Origin: Ligustrum vulgare
Taxonomy: Eukaryota; Streptophyta; Magnoliopsida; Lamiales; Oleaceae
DNA: 64,000 bases
Reading direction: 5' to 3'
Assembly (NCBI GenBank): GCA_963555705.1
Contig: OY743189.1
Location: 7,643,501-7,707,500, forward strand
The notes under the pieces are model-generated. The model was given only the letters and a program-made list of their open reading frames with translations. It did not search any database and was not told the DNA's origin. The stretch's first letter is position 1, and every line of letters begins with the position of its first letter. Of this stretch, positions 22,828 through 35,386 are shown one piece after another. The position numbers and the translations under genes are program-made.

Positions 22828-23715
22828 AACAATCACTGCAAAGGACATCAATGATGTTAAACTAATTTGTGCTAATCAAAAAATTCAAGATCGAAAATCA
22901 ATCGGAGAAGATTTCTTTTGGGCTATTAGAGGAGGTGGAGGTACAAGTTTCGAGATTCTAGTTGAATTTAAAGTTAAGTAAATTTTTGAACCCGATATTA
23001 TGACCATTTTCAATGATATAATAGCATTAGAAGAGCATGATGCAAATAGTACACACATTGAAATATGTTGCAGATAATATTGCTGGAAATCTTTTATTGA
23101 CACCCTTTTTAAGAAGCATCAAATCTTCAGGAAAGATGACAATAGGAACATCTTTCACTTCTTTATAGGTTTATGAGCTCCTCCAAATAATGCAAGAGAA
23201 ATTTCCAGAATTAGGTTCGGTGAAAGAAAATCGTACAGAAATGTTGTGGATTAAGTCCAAACTCTTTTTGGAAAATCATTGGACATTTCGAGAAATAGAA
23301 CTTCAGATTCCACACCATTTTACTTATGAATATCCAGCTATGTGGAGAAACCAATTCCCAAAAATGTCCTAAAAAACCTATGAAGTTTTTTTAACAAAGA
23401 GGATTCAAATAACACTAGTTTGAATTTCAGTCCACGTGGAGGGAAAATAAATGACTTCTCAGAACCATAAGTTCATTCTCCACATTGAGTGAAGAAGAGA
23501 GTGAGATTTAGAAAGGTAGATTAACTGAATTCGGGGTCTTTACAGCTTTACGCTTCGTTATGTTTCTAAATCTCCAAGAGCTGCATATTTCAATCTCAAG
23601 GATCTGGGTATTGTAATGAACAATAATTATGTTAATACGAGCAATAGAAAAAGAAAGTGTTTTGGGATTTAAGTATTTCAAGAATAATTTCAAAAGATTA
23701 GTGCTACAAGAATCG
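22828..23715 (+). pseudogene. BBE-like oxidase pseudogene fragment
   Basis: The reading aligns with residues ~193-510 of the intact BBE-like gene at 5046-6641, on the opposite strand. It contains DVKLICANQKIQDRKS, GEDFFWAIRGGGGTSFEI, MQEKFPELGSVKENRTEM, FSPRGGKINDFSEP, YVSKSPRAAYFN and FKYFKNNFKRL. Stops (for example after EFKVK at 22978), frame shifts and internal deletions are spread throughout. Both FAD-attachment residues lie in the missing N-terminal third. It is probably an old duplicate of the neighbouring gene. Confidence 0.88.
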
Positions 23716-23729
23716 GGAGCAACAGGGAC

Positions 23730-24200
23730 AACGTTGTATGGGTGACATGCATGTCATTCCTATAGATGTAGAACATGTAGGAACGACAACACATTGTCAC
23801 CCCATAGGTTGCTAGACCTATAATGGCGACGCTTGTAGTTACAATTGGTATCTTTGTTGTCCCTATAAACCCTATACTTTGGTGAGAATCATTGGGCTTT
23901 TCAATATTTGTATGGATGACATTTTAGATTCTATAGGAGCAAAAAATGTCGTCTCTAAAGAATAAGATATTATAGGGGCAATATATGTCGCCCCTAAGAC
24001 TATATGGGAATCTAATATTTCAGTGAGAATTATTGGCACCTTTTCGTTATATGTATGGAAGACCTTTGGTTCTATAGAGGCAACATATGTCACCCTTATA
24101 GACCATAACACTTTAGCGGGAATTATTGGTGCCTTATCGTTACTTGTAGGGACAACCTTTGCTACTGTAGAGGTGATATATTTTGCTTCGGCATAGGGCA
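23730..24200. repeat. Degenerate ~115-bp tandem repeat
   Basis: Three to four units share phrases like 'ggcaacatatgtcgcccctat' and 'gagaattattggcacctttt'. The pattern resembles subterminal repeats of a DNA transposon. It starts right at the 3' break of the BBE pseudogene, so this insertion may have truncated that gene. No ends or target duplication were found. Confidence 0.55.
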
Positions 24201-25599
24201 TTCATAGCTGCTAGCTTGGACCGGTTCAATAGAATGGGTGGATCAACTAGAGCTCCTACTATTTTCTAGAAGCTGATGTGTTCTTTGTTGGCTAAGCTCG
24301 ACTTCTATATAGTCATCTTCTTTAACTTGCTGCACTTCATATTTATACGTTTTTTTCTCCAAAGACAGTCTTTTTTGCAACTTTTCTCCGTATCATCAAT
24401 TTAAACTGACATAACCGAATCTGATGGTAGAGAACCCGAATAAGGCATTGTTTAGACTTTTGGTAAGCCATTTAGAACATGTTTTTGTTACGATTTTAGA
24501 TAATTTGATTGTTTAATATATATTGGTTATTATAGAAAGGTAAGTTTATACACTATACTGAATTTGGATAAAACTTAGAAAATTGCTTGATGATCAGTTT
24601 GTAAATCGAAAATTGCACACAATGTTGAAAATTTGGATTTTAAAAATTTACCGTCGAAATCTCCTATTTTTGGAGTGTTTGTGATTGATTTATGAAATAA
24701 TGAATTTTGTTCATTTTTTTATTGACGTATATATATTTTCCCTGGTAAATTTCGATATCACTCTAAGTTCTTTGGGTGTGGACTATATGCAACATAGATT
24801 GCACATTTGGATTCCATTTTTGGAAAAATGCAATTTTTCGTTTCTTATTTTCAATCACACATTCTTTAATAAAATAATATTATATGTAAACTAAAAATCT
24901 TTCATTATTTTTAATCACACATTCTCCAAAAAATTATTATTCTAATTTTATTTAATTTATTTAATTTTTTTAAAATTAGAAATTTTTCCTTTCTTATTTT
25001 CAATCACACATTCTTTAATAAAATAATATTATATGTAAACTAAAAATCTTTCATTATTTTTAATCACACATTCTCCAAAAAATTATTATTCTAATTTTAT
25101 TTAATTTTTTTAATTTTTTTAAAATTACAACAAATTATTTGACTTTTCAAATTTATGTTGCATATTGTCCACAAATACAAATAGACCTGACAAATTAGAA
25201 ATAGGCCCTTAACGCATGCATAATCTTATCTTAAGCTATGTCTATTAAATTATTACACGTTGCACATGTTATGATTTTTTATTCTTATATATATTTTCTC
25301 AAGCTGTTGTCAACTACGTACATATATACTCTCAATTATTATTATTAAAAAAAAAATCCACTTGTAAATATTTCTTCAAATAAAAACATACTCTAGTGAT
25401 CACGTGAAACATTAACAACCAACTTTTATGAATTCTTAGAATAAGTATTAGGATTTTTGGAGAGCGGCAGGCAATATTGGAATTGATTGGAAGAATTTTG
25501 GACCACCAACTACTTCTTTGATTTGTTGCATAAATGATCCAAATCATTGGGCGGCTTATTCATTTTTTTATTATGATCATGAATTTTCTTTGAATATAG
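24201..25599. other. AT-rich DNA with a tandem duplication
   Basis: No gene is supported. A direct repeat of about 149-bp period covers 24841-25135; the copies differ at only a few bases. Confidence 0.5.
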
Positions 25600-25879
25600 G
25601 GTTAAGTAAACAATTACACACATTTAAGTATGAAATTTTTTGAAATTAGGTGATTTGTAACTAATTACAGAAGTATCAAAATAATTTTTAAAATCAGGTA
25701 TTTTTTTTATATTTACAAAGGTATTTTTCACTATTTGTAATTAATTACAATTGTAACTTAATTTCAATTTTATGATCAGTTACAAGTGTAACTAACTAAT
25801 TAATTACAATTAAGTTGCAATTCTTAAAACATGATATATATTTTTTTTAAAAATAATTGAATTTGTTACATTTACCTTA
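25600..25879. repeat. Palindromic TTACAATTGTAA-type array, left part
   Basis: AT-rich DNA with repeated TTACAA/TTGTAA phrases in both orientations. It continues at 34755-35340 and is split by Copia element 1. Confidence 0.65.
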
Positions 25880-28800
25880 ATTACTGTAAAGATATATGCA
25901 TGTGCTGTGCATGTGTTGTGCTGAAGTTTGTTAGATCAAGTCCACGTGTTTCAATTTCATTGGTGGTAGTATTAGTTTTATTTTTTCTCTGCCTTTGCTG
26001 TATTTACGGGTATTATATAACCCAAGACTTTTTCCATTGTAAATTCAAGTTCAGTGAAATAAGATTACAGAGAACTTCATAATATCTTCCTTGATTTCTG
26101 TAATTGATCATGGTATCAGAGCGTCAAAATTAGATACACATCATGGAGGGAGAAGGTGCCGGTGAAGGTGAATTACGGATGAATGAAAACACAACACATA
26201 CAATAGTGAATGATGAGGCAGCTGATGAACGCAACTTCAATAGAAATCCTCTACAACTGCAGGGATCAAATCACCCTGGAATGACTTGGTAAGCTCCTCG
26301 TTAACTGGAGGTAACTATCTTAGTTGGAGTCGATCCATGAAAATTGCATTGGGAGCTAAAAACAAATTAGTGTTCATTGATGGAAAAATTGAAATTCCAG
26401 AAGAGAAATCACATGATTATGAGCAGTGGAAAACAGTAGACTACATGATAATATCATGGATACTGAATTCGATTTCAAAAGATATAGTTCATGCCTTTTT
26501 GTATACAACTTCAGCTCGGGAACTGTGGATTGAGTTAGAGGAGCGATTTGGTGAATGCAACGGACCTCTTTTGTATCAACTCCAAAGAGAAATCAGTAAC
26601 ATAACACAGAGTAATTTGTGCGTTGTTGTGTATTACACAAAATTGAAGAAACTCTGGGATGAATTGGCTTGTCTATTACCTACGCCAGTCTGTCACTGTG
26701 GAGCATCTAAGGAAGTGACAGAGATGAACAATTCAAATAGGCTTATGTAGTTTCTTATAGGGCTAAACGACACCTTCGATCATGTTCGTAACCAGATATT
26801 AGTGATCCATTGCCCACTGTAAACAAAGCCTACTCTATGATCTTAAGAGTTGAAAAACAGATATCAGTTCATCAGTCATTTCTAGAATCTTCTGATAATG
26901 CAGCATTTTTTATTAGAACACAAGGATTTACTAGAGGTGGTGGTTTTGGCCGTGGACCTGGAAGAGGTCGAAGCTTTAATGCTAAGATAATGAGCATAGA
27001 GGAGAAGGCAAATCTATATTGTGATCATTGCAATATGAATGGTCACAATAGAGAAGGATGCTTCAAAATCCATGGATATCCGGAATGGTTTAAAAAATAA
27101 AGGGAAAAAAGAAGCAAGTCAAGTTATTATAAGCCTGAAGCAAACTTGGCCCAAAGTCCCCTTCACTTTGAAAGGAATACTGCAGGGATGGAAGACACAC
27201 CTGTTACTCAAGGAACATAAATATCTAGTATTGTACAACAGGAGGTGATGAGGTTTATGAAAAGTAAGATGCAGACCAACAATACTGGAGTAATTAACTT
27301 TGCACAGTTTGGAGACTTTGTAGGTATCAAAAACTTTAGTTACAATGCATTCTCTGTGCTTGATAATTTGGAAGTAGGATCTTGGATTTTGGACACTGGA
27401 GCTAGTAGTCATATGTGCAATAATTTTAATCTTTTGAATGATCCTAAACCTACTCTCTCCAACACTCCTGCCTATCTTCCAGACGGCTCAATACAATTAG
27501 TCACACACACATGAAATGTTGTTCTAAATCCTAGACTGAAGCTTATAGAAAACATTATTCATTCCTAGCTTTAAACTCAATTTACTCTCAGTTGCAAAGC
27601 TTGCTGAAACTGGTCACATAAAATTCACATTCTACCCTACTTATTGTATCCTGCAGGACCTACAGACTGAAGGTACCTTGGTTGTTGGAAAACTCGTGGG
27701 AAAACTCTATGTTCTTGATAAATCTAGTTTTGTAAAGTCTGAATCTGATTCCTTTATGTTTTCCTCTGTTGAGTCTAAGAGTCATTTCAACATCTTAATT
27801 TCATTCCACCTTTATCTAAATAATCAGAAACCTTCTCTTTACAACAATGTGAAGCATGTCATAAAGGTAAACAACAAATATTGACTTTTCCTTCTAGTAG
27901 CATTCATACAACAACCACCTTTGATTTATTGCACATTGATGTATGGGGACCTTATATTCAACCTTCTTTGTCCAAAACCCCTTACATGCTCACTGTTGTT
28001 GATGATTTTAGTCGATGTACATGGACTTTTCTGTTGTCACACAAAACACAAGTCAAAAAAACTTTGGAAGGATTTCTTACATTAGTCCAGACTCAATTTG
28101 ACAAAAGGGTGAAGATTGTCAGAAGTGATAATGGGAGTGAGTTCACTAACAAAGAGTGTCAACTTTTCAAACAACTTGGAATCATTCATCAAAAATCTTG
28201 CACATACTCACCCCAACAAAATGGGGTAGTAGAAAGGAAACACAAGAATTTGCTCCAAATAGCTAGATCTCTGATGTTTCATGCAAATTTACCTATAAAG
28301 TTTTGGCCTTATTCCATTCTTATGGCTACAGTCATCATCAACAAACTGCCTAGCTCTGTTCTTAACTTGAAAACACCCTTTGAAATCCTTCATGGAAAAG
28401 GTGCAGAATATTCTACGATAAGAACGTTTGGATGTCTTTATTTTGCTTCAAATAATTTCCCTCATAAAGCCAAATTTGATGCAAGAGCTTATAAATGTAT
28501 CTTTCTGGGATATAGTACTGGGCAAAAGGGATATAGATTATATAATTTGGACACCAATCAAATTTTTGTCTCAAGGGATGTGAAGTTTTTTGAGAACACA
28601 TTGCCTTTTAAAAATCAAAAGGAATCTGAAAATTCTACTCCTCTGCCTGTGATTTTTAATGATGATAATCAAGATTCTTCTGTTCATTTAGATAATACTC
28701 TACCTGCAGACTAGTTGCCTAATCATTCTTCTCCTATTGACACAACACAATCCTCCAGTTCTCCATCTCCTGCTATTTCACCTTCCATAGTTCCAGAACC

Positions 28801-29689
28801 TGTTGATGATACTATTATTCAGTCATCAACTGAACTTAGAAGGAGTTTGAGAAAAAAGGGAACACCTGCTTGGATGCAAGACTTTGTTACGAGCCTTACC
28901 ATTTTTGAACCTACTTCTACAAACAATGTCTCCATTGTTAATTCCAATCAAAACAGCTCATCGTATACTCCACCTACTTTTCCATACATCATCTCTCCTC
29001 ATTTCACCAGCACTTATGTGGCATTTCTAGCAAATTTGTCCAAAGTTCAAGAACCTCATTCCTATTTTCAAGCATGTCAGCATCCATGTTGGATTAAGGC
29101 CATGAAGGCTGAATTGGATGCTTTAGAGGCTAATCAGACTTGGGATCTCACTGAACTACTGTCTGGTAAGCATACTATCGGCTCCAAATGTGTATACAAG
29201 GTTAAATTGCATCCAAATGGTACCATTGACATATTTAAGTCAAGGTTAGTGGCAAAGGGGTATAACCAGATTCGTGGAATAGATTACACTGACAGCTTCT
29301 CACCTGTAGCTAAATTGGTCACTGTGAGAATCTTTATTGCCATTGTTACTTCTAAGTGATGGGCTTTACATCAATTAGACATTAATAATGCTTTTCTACA
29401 TGGGCATTTGACTGAAGATGTGTATATGCAGCCACCTGAAGGTTATACCAAAGCAAAATCAGGAAAAGTGTGCAAGTTAAAACGGAGTCTCCACGGTTTG
29501 AAGCAGGTTTCAAGGCAATGGAACAATGAATTTTGTGCTAAACTACAGCTTTTTGGTTTTGTTCAATCTTGCCATGACCATTGTCTCTTTGTTAAACAGA
29601 TATCCACTTCCTTTCTAGTTGTACTTGTCTATGTTGATGATGTCTTAGTTACAGAAAATGATGACAAAGCTATTAGTGAAGTCAAGGCA

Positions 29690-32619
29690 TGATAAGATTC
29701 AAATCGCGGAAGAAACGCCGGAAAGTTCCGAACTCAGGTTGTGGATGGATGGATGAATCATGAACCGATATTCACGACGCGATGGCTCGACGATGCGAAA
29801 TAAAGAACCACGACTTTTGAAACGTCACAAAGAATTGCCCAATCTCCTTGATATGTCTCTGATTTTGAACGCCACAAATATTCTAGCAAATATTTGATAA
29901 GTTCGGTATTTGAACGTCACAAGAAATATTCTTGATAAGTTCGAAAAATATAGGAATCCACCTATAACTTTTATTGAATCCTCAATAAAAACTGTTTATA
30001 TCAAAATCTAGTTTGATTACAATGAATGGAAAAAGCGTATAAATAAACAAAATAAAACCCTAGTTGCTAATGGACTCAAAATAGAGTTCTAACTAACCTG
30101 AAATAGCTAAAAATTGGAAAAGGAATAAAAATACGAAAAAGGAATTAAAAATTCGTATTATTTGCGAATATCGTAACTTACGGCTGTGACAGCATCACTT
30201 ACGGCCGTAACTATTCTTCTGCTTAAGGATTACAACCGTGACCATAATACTTACGCCATGATTCTGTTTCTAGTTCTTTTCGACTCGGTTTGTGCTTCAA
30301 AGCTCGTCGAAGCTGCTGAATTCTTGTTTTGGTTTAAATTTCTTGAATTTTCCCGTCAAGCCTTCTATGAATCCAATTGTCGAGGGTCCAGAACACATCA
30401 TACCCTCCTTCTTTAGGATGATTCGTCCCGAATCATAGCTTTGTTCCTGTTTTTTCACTTCACCTCCTGGATCAAACGAAAAATTTCTCCTGCCATTGCA
30501 CATGATCAACCAAAAATATTCTGCAACGGGGGTCACGTGAATGACTTGAAGTTGAAACACCTTTGGACATTGGTGGTGTTACCCAAATTTCCACGTACCA
30601 TTAACCTGCAAGAAAGAATTAAATAGAACGGGGAGAGAATTGTTAGTTTCACGAGGCACAAGGTATGGATCCTTATACCCATGATTAATCACCTTCTCCA
30701 ATTCTTCTTTAAGAACCACGAGGCCCTCTTCTTCACCTCGTTCTTCCTTTGCATCTCCAACCACCTTTTCAAAATTTTTACTCTCAAATTCAACCACATC
30801 TCCTATCTCCACATTCATATCATTAATTTCATGCACTCCCTCAACGGTATTCAAATGTGGGTCTACCAATTCAACGCTCAAATCTTGAACTTCTACCCCA
30901 ACTTCCAATTCTTCATCAAATTTTGGAGTTTGATTATCCGTTTTTAATTTAAACTCTCCCTCCTTCTTATCAATATCCTTATCCCCGCGACGCCTCCTAT
31001 TACACCACTTTTCACTCTCCTTCCTTACCCTCCGTGAATCTTCTTTTACTTCCTCTAATGTCAACCCATATAGTACGCACATTCTCCCTTTCTTAAGGAA
31101 TTTGTATATGTGAATACTCTTTATCATAAACAGCCTCCCTCCTATGTCTTCAAGGTTTTCCCAATAAAATATGATAAGATTTCAATGGAACTACATCACA
31201 CCATACATCCTCACTATACATTCCCTGGGTGATAGGCACTAGAACTTGTTTGGTTACTTTGAAATTCCAAAACTCCCTCATCCACGACATCCTATAAGGT
31301 TTATAGTGTGGTTCTAGGGGCAATCCTAAATTTTCAACCACGGTGCTACTAGCGAAATTAGTAAAGCACTTTCCATCAATCGTCAAACTGCACCCCTTAT
31401 GATCCACATAACATCTAGTTTGGAATAAAGAGCCTGGATCATAATCCATTCCTTATGTGGCGTTAAAAAAATCTCAAGAATGAAGAGAATTTAGACATCA
31501 AATAGCAAGAACGACTTTTATTGACTTGGAAGGAAATGAATACTAAGAAATTTAAAGAAACTCAAGAAAGTGGTTCTTGAATTTGGAATTACTCTTTTTT
31601 TTTTTAATAATGAATTTTCGGAATTAAATAAAAAATTAAAAAAATAATTTTTTTTTTAATAAATCCGAAAATTCGATACGAACACAACAAAACAAACGGA
31701 ACAGGATTTGGATAAGAATCGAATAAAACAAACACTTTTGACTTTTTGTTAGATTTTTATATCGATCAAAACCGGAAAAAAAAATTTACTGGTACGAAGA
31801 ACACTCAAGGAAAGAAAGACTCAACAACAAGATATGGATAATTCTTATGACAGACTCGATGGTAAACATAAGAATTAAACTGGATAGAAAAACTTGAATT
31901 CAGAGTCCAGCTTTGATACCAGATGATAAGATTCGAAGCGCGGAAGAAACGCTGGAAAGTTCCGAACTTAGGTTGTGGTTGGACAGATGAATCATGACCC
32001 GATATTCACGACGCGATGGCTCGACGATGCGGAATAAAGAACCACGACTTTCGAAACGCCACAAGGATTTTCTCAATCTCCTTAATATGTCTCTGATTTT
32101 GAACGCCACAAAGTTATAAGTTCGGTATTTGAACGCCACAAGAAATATTCTTGATAAGCTCAAAAAATATAGGAATCCACCTATATCTTTTATTGAATCC
32201 TCAATAAAAACTGTTTATATCAAAATCAAGTCTAATTACAATGAATGGAAAAAACGTATTAATAAGCAAAATAAAACCCTAGTCGCTAATGGACTCAAAA
32301 TAGAGTTCTAACTAACCTGAAATAGCTGAAAATTGGAAAAGGAATAAAAATACGAAAAAGAAATTAAAAATTCGTATTTTTTGCGAAAATCTTAACTTAC
32401 GGCCGTGACAGCATCACTTACGGCCGTAACTATTCTTCTGCTTAAGGATTACGGTCGTGACCATAATACTTACGCCATGATTCTGTTTCTAGTTCTTTTT
32501 GACTCGGTTTGTACTTCAAAGCTCGTAGAACCTGCTGAATTCTTGTTTTGGCTTGAATTTCTTGAATTTTCCCGTCAAGCCTTCTATGACTCCAATTATC
32601 GAGGGTCCGTAACACATCA
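29690..32619 (-). mobile_element. GAG/protease LTR retrotransposon, copy C, inside Copia 1
   Basis: LTRs at 29690-30400 and 31924-32619, read on the minus strand, have the TGATGTGTT...TCATCA-type ends of copy A. The target duplication AGGCA is at 29685-29689 and 32620-32624. It interrupts the Copia reverse transcriptase between EVKA and LHQLFTIKDLG. Each LTR carries three or four ACGGCCGT-type motifs. The 5' LTR (right-hand) has a short deletion that removes part of the second U5 hairpin. The primer site is GCTTTGATACCA on the plus strand, one mismatch from the norm. Confidence 0.92.
30579..31449 (-). pseudogene. Copy C retropepsin-like ORF, nonsense mutated
   Basis: It starts MDYDPGSLFQTRCYVDHKGC like copy A and keeps IDGKCFTNF, again with Lys after the catalytic Asp-Gly. 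A TGA replaces the Trp codon of LLGKPW, splitting it into 31449-31150 and 31127-30579. The charged tail lacks several segments present in A. The end PYLVPRETNNSLPVLFN is conserved with A and E. Confidence 0.75.
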
Positions 32620-33309
32620 AGGCATATTTGCATCAGTTGTTCACTATCAAGGATCTCGGTTTTGCAAACTATTTTTTGGGTATTGAAATTGCTAGAGGAG
32701 AAGATGGAACCTATCTCAACCAAAGAAAATACATACTTGATATATTACAAGATGCAGGACTCACGGGGGCAAAACCAGTCATGACTCCTCTCCCTAAAGG
32801 AACGAAATTTTCACAGAATTCTGGTCCTCTATTTACAGTCCCAGATCAGTACAGGAGATTAATAGGAAGATTGCTGTACTTTAATATTACAAGACCTGAT
32901 ATCACTTTTGCAGTTCAACAGTTGAGTCAATTTGTAAATAGCCCATGTCTTGATCATTGGACAACAGTCGTTCATCTCTTAAAATATCTCAAAGGTTGTC
33001 CATCTAAGGGATTGTTTTATCCTTCTTCTAATAGTTATCAGGTAGAAGCTTTCTGTGATGCAGATTGGACATCATGTGTCGATACTAGAAAGTCAGTTAC
33101 AGGTTTTTGTATCTATCTTGGTGGAGCGCAGGTTTAGTGGAAAACAAAGAAACAAACCACAATTTCAAGATCCTTAGCTGAAGCTGAATATAGAAGTCTT
33201 GTTGCTACTGTTTGCGAACTTCAGTGGATATCTTACATTTTACAGGATCTTGGTATTTCCTTAAGTCTTCCTATCCCGCTTTGGTGTGACAATAAAGTTG
33301 CACTACATA

Positions 33310-34304
33310 TGATGAGATCCCAGTCGGGGAATCTCGTCGAACACGCGGAATAACGAAATTAAAACCTAGGAAAGATCTAAATCAGATCTGACACGAAATT
33401 AAATAAGAATTAAACTACTGGAAAGATAAAATTGACGATAGGACCTTGACCCAAGATTGACGACGCAAGAAATTGACGATGCGGAATCGAGATCCAAGGT
33501 TTTCGAAACACCACAAGGACTTGTCAATTTCCTTGATAAGATTCTAATTGAAAACGCCACAAATATTCTCGCGAATATTTGATAAGTTCAACGCCACAAA
33601 TATTTCACAATATTTGATAAGTTAGATTTGTTCTCGAAGAACACAAAAGGGACTCCTCAACCTTTTAATTAGAGAAAACTCTCTCAACTTTATTAATCTC
33701 AAAACTCAAACTAAACTGTTTTTTTACAATGACTGGAAAGGAATATAAATAAGCAAAATAACCTAGCATCTAATTTACTCAAAATAGAATTCTAATTAGA
33801 CTAAAATTCTAAAATAGGAAAATAACCTAAAAACCAAAAAAAGGAATAAAATAATTAAAAATCCGAAAAATCTGGCCGCTACTCAATTACGGCCGTGAAT
33901 AATTCTTTTACGGCCGTAATGGCCTTTCTGATTAAAATTGTGCCATCGATTACGGCCGTGATGAATCTCTTACGGCCGTGAAATGCCCCTTTTACGGCCG
34001 TAACTTCCAGGCTTACGGCCGTAAGTCTCGTTCTGCTTAATTTCTGCCTTTTCCTTCGATAATTTGTTACAGCCGTGATAGTAGGTGTTACGGCCGTGAA
34101 TATATGTATTACGGCCGTGAAGATCCTCTTTTACGGCCGTAAGGTATTTTCTGCCCAAATTACTTCTTTTTCTTGATTCGGCTCGATCCGTCCTTCTTCT
34201 CGGCTCGGCCCCAACACGGAACTTACTCCGTTTTGCACGTAGATCACTATCATATTGCTGATGGCTCGACTTCGCGCCTTCGATGCCTTGTCCGGATCAC
34301 ATCA
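33310..34304 (-). mobile_element. Solo LTR (copy D, type B) inside Copia 1 RNase H
   Basis: A 995-bp LTR with B-type ends (minus strand TGATGTGATCCGGACA...). The target duplication ACATA is at 33305-33309 and 34305-34309. No internal region remains, so it arose by recombination between two LTRs. It has about ten ACGGCCGT palindromes (33890-34145), the densest array here, and the three U5 stem-loops at 33507-33622, two with GNRA loops (GCGA, GTGA). Confidence 0.93.
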
Positions 34305-34754
34305 ACATATCATAGAAAACCCCGTGTTTCATGAGAGGACCAAGCATTTAGAGACTGTCACTTGGTAAGAAACAAGTTTAAGGAGGGCTTTGTCCATCCT
34401 CAGTATATATCTTCTAAGTACCAGCCTGCAGATCTTTTCACAAAGGCTCTTGGAGGTCCTCAATTCTTCTTTTTACTCTCCAAGTTGGGTTTATTTGATT
34501 TTCATCAAATACCAACTTGAGGGGGGTATGTAAAGATATATGCATGTGCTGTGCATGTGCTATGCTGAAGTTTGTTAGATCAAGTCCACGTGTTTCAATT
34601 TCATTGGTGGTAGTATTAGTTTTATTTTTTCTCTACCTTTGCTGTATTTACGGGTATTATATAACCTAAGACTTTTTCCATTGTAAATACAAGTTCAGTG
34701 AAATAAGATTACAGAGAACTTCATAATATCTTCCTTGATTTCTGTAATTGATCA

Positions 34755-35345
34755 ATTACAACTTAATTACATTTTGTAATTAGTTACAATTTATAATTAA
34801 TTAAAATTGTAATTTTATTTCAATTTTACAATTAATTACAATTGTAACCACCACCACCAATCACCACCTAAAACCATCACCACCAACTACCGCGGCCAAA
34901 ATACAATTTTAACTTTATTTCAATTTTGTAATTAGTTACAATTGTAATTTTAACTACAACTGCAATTAATTATCATCACCTAATTTGTAATTAGTCACTG
35001 CAACAATTATCATCGTTGGATCACCGTAGAAAATACAATTGTAATTTTATTGTAATTTTATAATAAATTACAATTGTAACTTTATTTCAATTAGTAATGA
35101 GTTACGATTGTAATTTTAATTACAATTGTAATTAATTACCAGCTCCACCACCGATCATCACCAACCACCACCTAATTGTAATTAGCCATCACCATAATTG
35201 TCGTCATCGGACAATCATCGAAAATAAAATTATAACTTTATTCCAATTTTTTAATTAATTACAACTGTAATTTTATTACAATTGTAACTAATTACCACCA
35301 CCGATTACCACCAATACCACTGTCACCAACTAAAAACCAACACCA
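34755..35345. repeat. Palindromic TTACAATTGTAA array, right part
   Basis: Degenerate units of roughly 190 bp combine several AATTACAATTGTAATT-like palindromes with 'accaccaccgatcaccacc' stretches. It continues the array at 25600-25879. Copia 1 inserted here, duplicating ATTAC, a word of the array itself. Confidence 0.7.
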
Positions 35346-35386
35346 CCACCACCTTGCTTAAGAAGGTAAATTCATTTTCAATCCAA

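Larger units (their letters stand above)
26240..34517 (+). pseudogene. Copia 1 gag-pol polyprotein, broken
   Basis: Copia order is kept. Gag is at 26286-27100 (TGGNYLSWSRSMKIAL, zinc knuckle CDHCNMNGHNREGC at about 27017-27061). The protease motif DTGASSHMC lies at 27392-27418. Integrase 27880-28714 shows VVDDFSRCTW, RSDNGSEF and YSPQQNGVVERKH. Reverse transcriptase (29060-29689, then 32620-33000) has YVDDVLVT at 29629-29652. RNase H is split between 33047-33309 and 34305-34517. Stops occur near 26748, 27098, 27514, 28712 and 29357, besides the two insertions in reverse transcriptase and RNase H. No product can be made. Confidence 0.92.
25885..34754 (+). mobile_element. Ty1/Copia retrotransposon 1 with two nested insertions
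   Basis: LTRs of 226 bp (25885-26110 and 34529-34754) begin TGTAAAGATATATGC and end GTAATTGATCA. The target duplication ATTAC is at 25880-25884 and 34755-34759. The primer site TGGTATCAGAGC directly follows the 5' LTR (26111-26122) and the purine tract GAGGGGGG is at 34519-34526. The total is 8.87 kb, of which 2.9 kb is copy C and 1.0 kb a solo LTR. The LTRs are very similar, yet the polyprotein carries many stops, so the element was probably defective when inserted or was copied from a defective master. Confidence 0.95.
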
